Shown: positions 1-5,902 of the stretch, one piece after another
How the letters are laid out: each line of letters begins with the position of its first letter
How positions within the stretch are numbered: the first letter of the stretch is position 1
Assembly: GCA_021604885.1 (NCBI GenBank)
Contig: BQJV01000173.1
Location: 1 to 6,925, forward strand
Direction: 5' to 3'
From: Acidimicrobiales bacterium
Lineage (GTDB): Bacteria; Actinomycetota; Acidimicrobiia; Acidimicrobiales; Aldehydirespiratoraceae
DNA length: 6,925 bases
The notes under the pieces: generated by a model
The model's input: the letters and a program-made list of their open reading frames with translations, nothing else
Databases searched by the model: none
What the model was told of the DNA's origin: nothing
Position numbers and translations under genes: made by a program

Positions 1-89
1 GCGCTCCTCTTCAGTCGGACGTCAACGAGGAGGCGATCTCCGCCACCGAGAGGTGCGCCGCGATCAGCGGTGCATTCGTGCGGCCGTGG

Positions 90-554
90 TCAGCCGGTGA
101 CGCCGATGACGACGCCGGCAACCGCCACGAACAGAGTGATCAACGCGAACACGATGATGCGGGTGGTCTCCATCCAGCGCATCGACAGCCGGCCTTCGAG
201 CGCCACCATCTGGGCCTCGATGCTGAGTCGCGTCGCATCGAAACGCTCGGTGAGAGCGTCAAAGCGGTGGCTGATCCCGTCGAATCGTTGGTCGATGCCC
301 TCGAGACGCTGGTCGATCCCGTCGAGACGCTGGTCGGTTCCCTCGAGACGCTGGTCGGTTCCCTCGAACCGCCGGTCGATCGCGTCGAACCGAGCAGCCA
401 TCTCCTGGCGAAGCTCCTCGACATCTGACTTCTTGGCGATCTCCGACCAGTCGAACGGCGGCATGGATTCGAGTATGGCATAGGCCACCTCAGGTTCGAG
501 TTCGTGATCGATGAGCCAGTGGCGGAACTGGAGACGAGCTTCTTCGGGTGTCAC
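90..554 (-). CDS. Coiled-coil protein with C-terminal membrane anchor
   Basis: A 154-residue protein of unknown function. Residues 1-50 form a short soluble head containing a PPFDW segment (32-36) followed by SEIAKKSDVEEL. Residues 54-109 are eight consecutive heptads with consensus xRFDGID, a strong parallel coiled-coil signature. Residues 131-152 are a hydrophobic stretch that should span the membrane once, leaving almost nothing outside (the last residues are GVTG). Most of the protein is therefore predicted to be a cytoplasmic oligomeric stalk tethered at its C terminus. The start is GTG at 554, supported by GGAGG at 559-563 with a 4-base spacer. The frame stays open further upstream but offers no ATG or GTG there. 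I recall similar small head/coiled-coil/anchor proteins in actinobacteria, but no assigned role. It is transcribed away from the toxin-antitoxin genes. Confidence 0.75.
   Translation of the reverse strand: MTPEEARLQFRHWLIDHELEPEVAYAILESMPPFDWSEIAKKSDVEELRQEMAARFDAIDRRFEGTDQRLEGTDQRLDGIDQRLEGIDQRFDGISHRFDALTERFDATRLSIEAQMVALEGRLSMRWMETTRIIVFALITLFVAVAGVVIGVTG
228..395 (-). repeat. 21-bp tandem repeats encoding heptads
   Basis: Eight 21-bp units lie inside the coiled-coil gene and encode residues 54-109. The central units are nearly identical at DNA level: on the plus strand CGAGACGCTGGTCG recurs at 302, 323 and 344, exactly 21 bases apart. The outer units are more diverged. This is the pattern left by unit duplication, and copy number could vary between strains. 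Confidence 0.85.
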
Positions 555-558
555 GGGT

Positions 559-563
559 CCTCC
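559..563 (-). promoter_or_regulatory. Ribosome binding site GGAGG
   Basis: On the minus strand GGAGG is followed by ACCC and then GTG at 554. This is the best Shine-Dalgarno match near the coiled-coil gene and decides its start. A run of eight G (plus strand 568-575) sits just upstream. Confidence 0.6.
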
Positions 564-633
564 GGACGGGGGGGGTTGTGCCAGGAGGGGAAGTGCGCTC
601 GACGCTACGCAGGGAGTGTGACAGTCGATCCGG

Positions 634-840
634 CTACGCCTTGCCGGCGGCAGCGAGTGCCTCGCCGAGCGACCGTGAGATCCGGCACGGGTGTCGTCGG
701 CGTGGACGATCGAGCGCCCGCCCCAGGAGAACGGTGAACGCTCGAGTGCGACCGCGACCGCGTCGGCGAGGGCTCGTGCGTGTCGGCCAACATCATCGGT
801 GACCTGCCGAAGGAGTGGGTTGTGCCCATCGACGATCCGC
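634..840 (-). pseudogene. Decayed reading frame, family unknown
   Basis: On the minus strand the frame entering at about 840 reads like protein (for example ADAVAVALERSPFSWGGRSI), with G/C-rich third positions, but it has no ATG or GTG start and runs without a stop into the coiled-coil gene. About 50 bases from the left edge, switching frame near 685-692 gives SRSLGEALAAAGKA and a TAG stop at 634-636, which looks like a natural C terminus. The simplest reading is a gene remnant that lost its 5' end and took a frameshift. I cannot name the family. It could also be chance openness in G+C-rich DNA. Confidence 0.3.
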
Positions 841-842
841 TA

Positions 843-848
843 TACGCT
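843..848 (+). promoter_or_regulatory. Possible -10 box of leaderless TA operon
   Basis: TACGCT fits the TAnnnT form of an actinobacterial -10 element, and the overlapping TATACG at 841 is an alternative register. The expected transcription start falls at about 855-856, on the GTG at 856, and no Shine-Dalgarno sequence precedes either the ATG at 850 or that GTG. The distance from the -10 box to the GTG equals the distance seen for the ATPase gene at 1881. Confidence 0.35.
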
Positions 849-849
849 G

Positions 850-1377
850 ATGCCCGTGTCAGTGAACGCGGCCGCCAGCGTGCTCAAGACCGCCCGCGAA
901 CGGTCTCGCCTGTCCCAGAACGAGCTCGCCAAGCGAGCGGGCGTCGCGCAGTCGGTCATCAGCGCATACGAATCGGGACGCAGAGAGCCGAGCGTTCGCA
1001 CTCTGGCCCGACTGGTCGAGGCCACTGGCCACGACCTCGCTATCGACGTCGTCGCCCGTCCCGACCGTGCCCTGGGGCTGCCCGACACGCCGCTCGGGCG
1101 GCGGCTTCGGCAGAGGCGCAACGCCATCATGAAGGCCGCCGAAGCCCGGCAAGCCCGCAACGTCCGGGTGTTCGGCAGTGCGGCGAGGGGCGATGACGTC
1201 GAGTCCAGCGACGTCGACCTGCTCGTCGACCTCGACGACGGCGTCGGGCTGCTCGATCTCATCGGACTCGAACGGGAGCTGACCGAACTGCTCGGTGTTC
1301 CCGTCGACGTCGTACCCGGCACTTCGCTCAAGCCCGGCCTGCGAGACCGCGTGCTGCGCGAGGCGGTGCCGCTGTGA
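850..1377 (+). CDS. XRE-HTH / MNT-domain nucleotidyltransferase antitoxin
   Basis: A 175-residue antitoxin made of two domains. Residues 11-65 are a Cro/C1-type helix-turn-helix (LSQNELAKRAGVAQSVISAY, then ESGRREPSVRTLARL), which should bind the operon's own promoter. Residues 100-175 are a minimal nucleotidyltransferase: GSAARG at 109-114, the DVD pair D121 and D123, and a third acidic residue, D153, in VPVDVV. This is the full catalytic set of the polymerase-beta-like fold. In characterised MntA-HepT pairs the MNT protein inactivates the HEPN toxin by adding AMP to a tyrosine near its active site; the same reaction is inferred here. The stop overlaps the toxin start (GTGA). The frame extends upstream to 691, but that part is low-complexity and lies outside the HTH, so I start at ATG 850; GTG 856 is the alternative if the transcript is leaderless. 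Confidence 0.87.
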   Translation: MPVSVNAAASVLKTARERSRLSQNELAKRAGVAQSVISAYESGRREPSVRTLARLVEATGHDLAIDVVARPDRALGLPDTPLGRRLRQRRNAIMKAAEARQARNVRVFGSAARGDDVESSDVDLLVDLDDGVGLLDLIGLERELTELLGVPVDVVPGTSLKPGLRDRVLREAVPL

Positions 1378-1724
1378 CCCGCCGGGACCACGAACGGCTC
1401 CTCGACGTCATCGCCGCAGCCGAGGCCATTGCCTCGCACCTGGAGCGAGGCGATCTCGATGACGGCCTCGTGTTCGACGCCGTGCGCGTGCGACTCATCG
1501 AGATCGGCGAGGCGGTCAAGGACATCGACCCCGAGCGGCTCGCCGACGAGCCGACCATCGCGTGGCGCGATGTCGCCGGCATGCGCGATCACCTCGCCCA
1601 CCGCTACTTCGACACCGCCCACTCGATCGTGCAGGCGACCGTCGACCACGACCTCCCGCCGCTGGTCGCTGCGACCTACAGACTGCTCGAGGCGATCCCG
1701 CCAGAGGTAGACCAAGACACCTGA
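1374..1724 (+). CDS. HepT-like HEPN toxin (DUF86 family)
   Basis: A 116-residue all-helical HEPN protein, close to the usual HepT length. The diagnostic RX4HXY motif is present as RDHLAHRY, with R71, H76 and Y78. In HEPN ribonucleases R and H form the catalytic site at a dimer interface, and the nearby Tyr is the residue AMPylated by the partner nucleotidyltransferase. The upstream LIEIGEAVKDI segment (41-51) is also typical of the family. The target is probably RNA or tRNA, inferred from characterised relatives. The start is GTG at 1374 within the antitoxin stop (GTGA), with GAGG about 10 bases upstream, so translation is coupled to the antitoxin. Both genes look intact, with catalytic residues present on each side. 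Confidence 0.87.
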   Translation: MTRRDHERLLDVIAAAEAIASHLERGDLDDGLVFDAVRVRLIEIGEAVKDIDPERLADEPTIAWRDVAGMRDHLAHRYFDTAHSIVQATVDHDLPPLVAATYRLLEAIPPEVDQDT

Positions 1725-1744
1725 GTCGGACGCGACACGCCTGC

Positions 1745-1773
1745 GCGACCGGTTCTTTGCTGGAAAACGAGTC
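1745..1773 (+). repeat. Left copy of 29-bp imperfect direct repeat
   Basis: This segment matches 3200-3228 at 23 of 29 positions in the same orientation, including the exact blocks GGTTCTTTGC (1751-1760) and CGAGTC (1768-1773). The pair brackets the ATPase gene and its repeat-rich promoter. It could be the edge of an inserted cassette or a dispersed genomic repeat. Confidence 0.5.
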
Positions 1774-1783
1774 GGGGCTGGAG

Positions 1784-1873
1784 CGGTATCAGAACACGCC
1801 ACTTCGGATGTCGGAAAGTGGTATCGAGAGCCGCGGGAAATCGGTATCAGAGGCCGCGGGAAAGTGGTATCAT
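1784..1873 (+). repeat. GGTATC-containing 23-bp tandem repeats (operator array)
   Basis: Three units with a strict 23-bp period begin GAAA at 1814, 1837 and 1860 and carry GGTATC at 1820, 1843 and 1866. The first two share a CCGCGG 3' part; GGAAAGTGGTATC is identical at 1813-1825 and 1859-1871. A fourth, outlying GGTATC at 1785 lies within CGGTATCAGA, a 10-mer repeated exactly at 1842-1851. The last unit contains the -10 box of the ATPase gene, so a protein binding these units would control it. No regulator can be assigned from the sequence. Confidence 0.65.
1868..1873 (+). promoter_or_regulatory. -10 box TATCAT of the ATPase gene
   Basis: TATCAT matches TATAAT at five of six positions and ends 7 bases before the ATG at 1881, so the transcript would begin at or next to the start codon. 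No Shine-Dalgarno sequence exists upstream. The -35 region falls in the preceding 23-bp unit and shows no TTGACA-like hexamer, which suggests dependence on a factor bound to the repeats. Confidence 0.5.
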
Positions 1874-1880
1874 CAAACCC

Positions 1881-3110
1881 ATGGCCGACTATCTCCCGCG
1901 GCTTGTGGACCCGCTGATCGACGAGCTGCTCGCTGAGCTCCCCGCCCTGCTGCTCGTCGGGCCTCGGGCCACAGGCAAGACCACCACCGCGGCCCGACAT
2001 GCGACCACGATCGTTCGGCTCGATCGAGAGGCGGAAGCAGCCGCATTTCGGGCCGACCCTGACGCTGCGCTGCGAAATCTCGCCGAACCGGTTCTGCTCG
2101 ACGAGTGGCAGAGTGTCCCGTCGGTCCTTGGTGCGGTGAAACGGGCAATCGACGACGAAAGCAAGCCAGGCCGCTATCTCTTGACTGGTTCGGTCCGCGC
2201 CGATCTCGACGCAGAGACGTGGGCAGGAACCGGTCGAGTGCTCCGGGTCGCGATGTACCCGCTCACGGTCCGTGAACAACGCGGGCGCACCACACGTCCA
2301 TTCCAGCTGCGAGTCCAAACGCCAGAGGAGCTCGTCGCAAGCGATGACAGCCCGGATCTTCTCGGCTACGTCGAGCTCGCGTTGCGTGGCGGATTCCCGG
2401 AGCCGGCGCTGCGGCTCAGCGACGCGGCCGGTCACCGGTGGCTCGCCAGCTACATCGAACAACTCGTCACCCGCGACGCAGCAGCAATCGAATCGGGCCG
2501 CGACCCAACACGACTCCGCCGCTACCTCGAGGCCTACGCGCTCAACTCGGCCGGGATCGTCGACGACAAAACGCTCTACGACTCGGCCGGCATCGACCGG
2601 AAGACCGCGCTGGCCTACGACCGGCTCCTCCAGAACCTTCTCGTGGTCGACGAGCTGCCAGCATGGTCATCGAACCGGCTGAAGCGCCTTGTCAGATCGC
2701 CGAAGCGACACCTGGTCGATTCTTCACTGCTGGTCGGCACTCTCGGGCTCGACGCCGCCAGCGTCATGCGAGACGGCGACCAGCTCGGTCGAGTCCTCGA
2801 AACGTTCGTCACGGCCCAGATCCGAGCCGAGCTGGCACTGGCCGGTGGGCTGAGTCGCCTCTACCACCTCCGCCAAGAGCAGGGACGCCACGAGGTCGAC
2901 CTCCTCATCGAGACCCACGGACACAGCGTCGTCGCCGTCGAGGTCAAGGCCAGCAGTGCGCCGACACCGGGCGACGCCCGCCATCTCAGCTGGTTGCGAG
3001 ACCAGATCGGTGACCGCTTCGCCGCCGGCGTCGTCCTTCACACCGGCCCCGCCACCTTCTCTCTCGGCGACCGAATCGTCGCTGCGCCGATATCGACCCT
3101 GTGGGCATGA
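1881..3110 (+). CDS. AAA ATPase with C-terminal DUF4143 domain
   Basis: A 409-residue protein of the AAA_14/DUF4143 family. The N-terminal ATPase has Walker A GPRATGKT (27-34), Walker B VLLDEWQ (71-77; D74, E75) and a sensor-like LLTGS (100-104). After a helical middle part (FPEPAL, about 172-177, is typical of the family), the DUF4143 region ends in a PD-(D/E)XK-like core: HEVDLLIE (337-344, with D340) and VEVKAS (353-358, with E354 and K356). The family is widespread in bacteria and archaea and often mobile; its biochemical role is not settled, and neither DNA cleavage nor a target can be claimed. The frame reaches back to 1818, but that part is the 23-bp repeat array, so ATG 1881 is chosen; it is probably leaderless. 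The gene stands alone between flanking direct repeats and appears intact. Confidence 0.88.
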   Translation: MADYLPRLVDPLIDELLAELPALLLVGPRATGKTTTAARHATTIVRLDREAEAAAFRADPDAALRNLAEPVLLDEWQSVPSVLGAVKRAIDDESKPGRYLLTGSVRADLDAETWAGTGRVLRVAMYPLTVREQRGRTTRPFQLRVQTPEELVASDDSPDLLGYVELALRGGFPEPALRLSDAAGHRWLASYIEQLVTRDAAAIESGRDPTRLRRYLEAYALNSAGIVDDKTLYDSAGIDRKTALAYDRLLQNLLVVDELPAWSSNRLKRLVRSPKRHLVDSSLLVGTLGLDAASVMRDGDQLGRVLETFVTAQIRAELALAGGLSRLYHLRQEQGRHEVDLLIETHGHSVVAVEVKASSAPTPGDARHLSWLRDQIGDRFAAGVVLHTGPATFSLGDRIVAAPISTLWA

Positions 3111-3135
3111 TCTGGATTGACGCTGTCTCCGCTCG

Positions 3136-3156
3136 AACAGTGAGGTTCCACTGGTT
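3136..3156 (+). terminator. Weak stem-loop after the ATPase gene
   Basis: AACAGTG and CACTGGTT can pair over a 6-base loop with one bulged base, 25 bases after the ATPase stop. There is no U-tract, so this would at best be a weak or factor-assisted terminator. Confidence 0.25.
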
Positions 3157-3199
3157 GCGGCGGCACTGTCGTTCTGACCACGAAGACCGGTGACGCAGG

Positions 3200-3228
3200 C
3201 CGAGCGGTTCTTTGCCTCAGAACGAGTC
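3200..3228 (+). repeat. Right copy of 29-bp imperfect direct repeat
   Basis: This is the partner of 1745-1773, with the exact blocks GGTTCTTTGC (3206-3215) and CGAGTC (3223-3228). This copy also contains a short dyad, GTTCT and AGAAC separated by seven bases. It lies 89 bases after the ATPase stop codon. Confidence 0.5.
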
Positions 3229-3452
3229 AGTTGGGGTGTGGGATGCGTCTCGCCGCCTTGCTAGTGATGGTCGACGATCCCGACAAGCGGAGCTGGAGCG
3301 GCGCCGGGTAGATGGGACCAGCGGCTCCGGTCCGCGCCGCGCCAAGAACTCACCGAGCTGGCCAGCGGCGAGTGACCACCCAGCTTATTCGCTGCTTCGC
3401 CCAGGGCGCCGCCGAGACGTCGAGAAGATGACTGGCCCGATGGTCACCATGT

Positions 3453-4955
3453 TCATTCGTCGCCTTCCGGCTGCGCTGCTTCGGCCGAAGACTCGCTTCT
3501 CAGTTCGCCTTCGTCAGCTTCGTTACCGCTCGCCGCCTCGGTGGACCTGGCTCGGAGGCGTCGAACCCGAAGAACACTGCGCCGCCAAAGCCCTATCACT
3601 CGGTACCGCGCCGTTCGAGCTCGACCCTCGCGACTAATTCGGTCCCTGGAGAGCTGGCCCGTGTGTAGACGCTGCCAACGACGCCCTGCGGCGTCTCGGA
3701 ACGTGACGTCGACTAGGGGCAGGCTAGCGAGACCGCCTTCAGGCAACTGAACACCGTCGACGTACACGTCCTGGGAACCGGGGTGCAGGATCGTCCGGTC
3801 GTGGGATCCCATGATTGCCGACTGTGGTGAGAAGTCGTGGTGAACCCAGACGTGGAAGTCGTACGCGGGTTCCTCGCCGGTGTTGAGGGCTCGGACGAGT
3901 ACACAGGAGCCCTCCATCGCGACCAGGGCGCCATTGTCTGACCGATCCCGCTTGGGAAGGATCTCCACAGCCCAAGCATTCACCTTCCTGGCCTGGTTAC
4001 GCCGGCGATCCAAGGTGTCGCGGGCGAGGACCAAGATCGCAGTCATCAGCGCGCCGACCGTGCCTATCGCAGCGAGCCAGTCCGCTGCCGTTGCCTCATT
4101 CGCCGGTGGGCTCGAACCGGCTGGCTGCGCCTTTCGAGTCGTCGTCGGCGTAGGGGCTGTCGTGCTGGGTGGTGACTCGCCCGTGCCGCCGGGCATCGCA
4201 TCGCTTGCATGGTCTGTGTTGACAAGTAGAACGCGCGTTGCTGCGACGGGAGACTCGTCGGGGACTGCAAGGACCCAGAGGAGGGCAGCGGTCAACCCCG
4301 ATACCACCAGCATCGCCACAGCCCGCGAGAACCACGCTCGAGCTTGAAGAAACTCGTTGACCTTCTTGAGCCCGGTCCAGTTTGCGAGCGCGGCGCCGCG
4401 CATCTCGGCGGCGACGATTGCCCGCCGCTGGCTATCCTCGGACCCGAACTCGGCTGCGCTCGCCGGATTCACCGGTTGGTAGTAGCCCACTCGATCGACC
4501 GAGATTGCTTGGACCACGGCGAGCGTGAGAAGGGCGATTGTCATAACGCTGATCAAGGCGACGACGACCCATGCCCAGATGGGTGACTGAGCATCTCGGA
4601 GCCGGTTCAGCTCGAATCCGGTCAGTGCAAACGAGACCGCAAGCAAGGTAAGGCCTGACTGAACGAGACGGTGAGCGCGCTGTTCCGCGGTCCGGCCGCG
4701 TGCCTCGGCATCGACGTGTCGACTACGCGCCGCTTCGAGCACTACGCGACTTCCAGACCCCTCGCCGTCCAAGATCCATGAGGCATCCTCGAACTCCGGT
4801 GGAACGAGACCATCGTTCGCCTGGGCATCCTTTGCAGGCATGAAGTCATTCGCGAACTTTCGTTTCCAGCCGGGCCAATAGCCTTCCGTTGGATCGAGGT
4901 CTGCCGGCGGTGCAAGGAGGCGGTCACGCCATCTGAGCTTGCGCCCGGAGCTCAT
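3453..4955 (-). CDS. Four-TM membrane protein of the peptide operon
   Basis: A 500-residue membrane protein with no family I can name. Residues 1-97 are soluble. Membrane segments are predicted at about 98-117, 126-150, 209-231 and 291-311. A Ser/Pro/Thr-rich linker (255-287, with STTAPTPTTT) lies between the third and fourth segments and would be outside the cell if the N terminus is inside. Residues 320-435 look like a beta-rich cytoplasmic domain (LVRALNTGEEPAYDFHVWV; VDVTFRDAAGRRWQRL) of a kind I recall in actinobacterial hypothetical proteins. The tail is basic, then acidic. The start is ATG 4955, overlapping the ligase stop as ATGA; the frame continues to 5030, but that part lies inside the ligase gene. 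Coupling to the ligase suggests a role in export, self-protection or response to the peptide. There are no Walker motifs, so it is not an ABC ATPase, and no protease motif is seen. Confidence 0.8.
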   Translation of the reverse strand: MSSGRKLRWRDRLLAPPADLDPTEGYWPGWKRKFANDFMPAKDAQANDGLVPPEFEDASWILDGEGSGSRVVLEAARSRHVDAEARGRTAEQRAHRLVQSGLTLLAVSFALTGFELNRLRDAQSPIWAWVVVALISVMTIALLTLAVVQAISVDRVGYYQPVNPASAAEFGSEDSQRRAIVAAEMRGAALANWTGLKKVNEFLQARAWFSRAVAMLVVSGLTAALLWVLAVPDESPVAATRVLLVNTDHASDAMPGGTGESPPSTTAPTPTTTRKAQPAGSSPPANEATAADWLAAIGTVGALMTAILVLARDTLDRRRNQARKVNAWAVEILPKRDRSDNGALVAMEGSCVLVRALNTGEEPAYDFHVWVHHDFSPQSAIMGSHDRTILHPGSQDVYVDGVQLPEGGLASLPLVDVTFRDAAGRRWQRLHTGQLSRDRISREGRARTARYRVIGLWRRSVLRVRRLRARSTEAASGNEADEGELRSESSAEAAQPEGDE

Positions 4956-5902
4956 TTCGCCTGATTCCGAAGCAGGAGGGTCGCGAGAGGGCCGCTCAAT
5001 ATCGACTCCGCATCGTTGAGGAACAACCACTGGCCCTGCGCGTTCACCTCCAGGAAGACCGGAGCATCCGCCTCGACGATTAGCCAGTCCTGGACCGAGA
5101 AGCAGAGCCCGAGCGACTTGGCAATAGAGACAGCGTCGGTATTGGCCGCTGAGCCCTCGAACCGAAAGCCTGCACCTACGGGGTCAGCTTCACGCCAATC
5201 CACGGGCATGCCCTCGGTGCGTGGCCGGCACCAGCGGAACTCCTCGTCGCCGATCGTCACGATGCGAAGATCCGCATCGGCATCGATCCTCACTTGAAGC
5301 GCTGTCGGGCACTCAGAGAGACGGGTGAGTTCGGAGGCGGGCACCGCGGCGACATAGGGAGCGATCCCGAAGCCCGACGAACTCGACTTCGCTACGACGT
5401 GTTGGCCCAAGGCGAAGCTCTTCGATCGAGCTGGGCTTCCCGAGATCACCGTCGTTGGAACGGCAAGCCCGAGCGAGCTTGCACACGCAAGCTGGAGTGG
5501 CTTGTACCGAGCCCGGAGCAGATCCCAAGGTGCGTCGACCCACTGCACGCCTGCGGCCGCGAGCACACCGGGAAACAGCGCCTCGACTTCCTCGACGACC
5601 AACCTCTCCTCGACCTCGGCCAGCTCAGGTGCAGAAACGCGACCGGGTCGCCTCCACCAGACTGTGGTCCGTTGGTCGATGGCCCAGGTCCGTTCATCTG
5701 CCGTTACAAGGGCGGGCTCACCAGGCGACCAATGAAGTGATGCCGAGCGGAAATCGCTGGCGCTCAACCGTGCGACAGAAGCCCCCCACCGTTCCAAGAG
5801 CGCGATAACTGCGTGGCCGTGTGGGTCGCCGGACGAGGTGGCGACCAGAACATCGAGGCTCCGCTCAGTCGTCGCCACGAATGGCGGTGGACGGATCGTC
5901 AC
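4952..5902 (-). CDS. MvdC/MvdD-type ATP-grasp graspetide ligase
   Basis: Predicted macrocyclase that phosphorylates Asp/Glu side chains of a peptide with ATP and couples them to Thr/Ser hydroxyls (omega-ester) or Lys amines (omega-amide). Up to 316 residues, the usual family length. Family marks in order: LDVLVATSSGD (16-26), WWRRP (82-86), WVDAPWDLLRARYKPLQL (121-138), AKSSSSGFG (171-179), the strand pair DLRIVTIGDEEF (211-222), DWR (235-237), VQDWL (270-274) and VFLEVNAQGQW (282-292), in which E285 and N287 are the expected metal ligands. The alternative, glutathione-synthase-like ligases acting on small molecules, lack the WWRRP/NxxGQW combination. The start is uncertain: GTG 5902 overlaps the peptide gene by 38 bases; GTG 5878 would overlap by 14 and put the first strand closer to the N terminus, as in relatives. 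Neither has a clear Shine-Dalgarno sequence, so translation probably depends on the peptide gene. The stop overlaps the next gene (ATGA). Confidence 0.88.
   Translation of the reverse strand: MTIRPPPFVATTERSLDVLVATSSGDPHGHAVIALLERWGASVARLSASDFRSASLHWSPGEPALVTADERTWAIDQRTTVWWRRPGRVSAPELAEVEERLVVEEVEALFPGVLAAAGVQWVDAPWDLLRARYKPLQLACASSLGLAVPTTVISGSPARSKSFALGQHVVAKSSSSGFGIAPYVAAVPASELTRLSECPTALQVRIDADADLRIVTIGDEEFRWCRPRTEGMPVDWREADPVGAGFRFEGSAANTDAVSIAKSLGLCFSVQDWLIVEADAPVFLEVNAQGQWLFLNDAESILSGPLATLLLRNQAK

Larger units (their letters stand above)
3111..3452. other. Intergenic region without a convincing gene
   Basis: This stretch lies between two convergent genes. It holds a weak dyad at 3136-3156 and the right copy of the 29-bp repeat at 3200-3228. 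An open frame on the plus strand from 3212 runs antisense into the membrane-protein gene and has an arginine/proline-rich composition without a recognisable domain, so I do not call it. I see no RNA gene. Confidence 0.5.

Noticed and set aside
1..89. Possible gene end on the minus strand (APLIAAHLSVAEIASSLTSD then stop)
   Set aside because: It resembles a piece of a LuxR-type helix-turn-helix but is only about 25 residues, has no start and stops before the window edge; too little to call.
780..1196. Plus-strand frame beginning MSANIIGDLPKEWVVPIDDP
   Set aside because: The first 25 residues look protein-like, but the rest overlaps the HTH/MNT gene in another frame and turns into Arg/Ala/Pro-rich shadow sequence.
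1814..1873. 23-bp repeats as a CRISPR array
   Set aside because: The units are contiguous without spacers, only three in number, and overlap a promoter; no cas gene is present.
840..2462. 540-codon open frame on the minus strand
   Set aside because: It lies antisense to three well-supported genes (MNT, HepT, ATPase), has arginine/serine-rich low-complexity sequence and no domain; it is an effect of G+C-rich third positions.
3398..3408. Perfect dyad CGCCCAGGGCG downstream of the membrane-protein gene as a terminator
   Set aside because: Only one central base separates the arms, so it cannot form a stable hairpin, and no U-tract follows on either strand.
3212..3637. 141-codon plus-strand frame after the ATPase gene
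   Set aside because: Its second half is antisense to the membrane-protein gene and the first half shows no recognisable domain or ribosome binding site.
5294..5740. 148-codon plus-strand frame
   Set aside because: Entirely antisense to the ATP-grasp gene, whose family motifs are clear.
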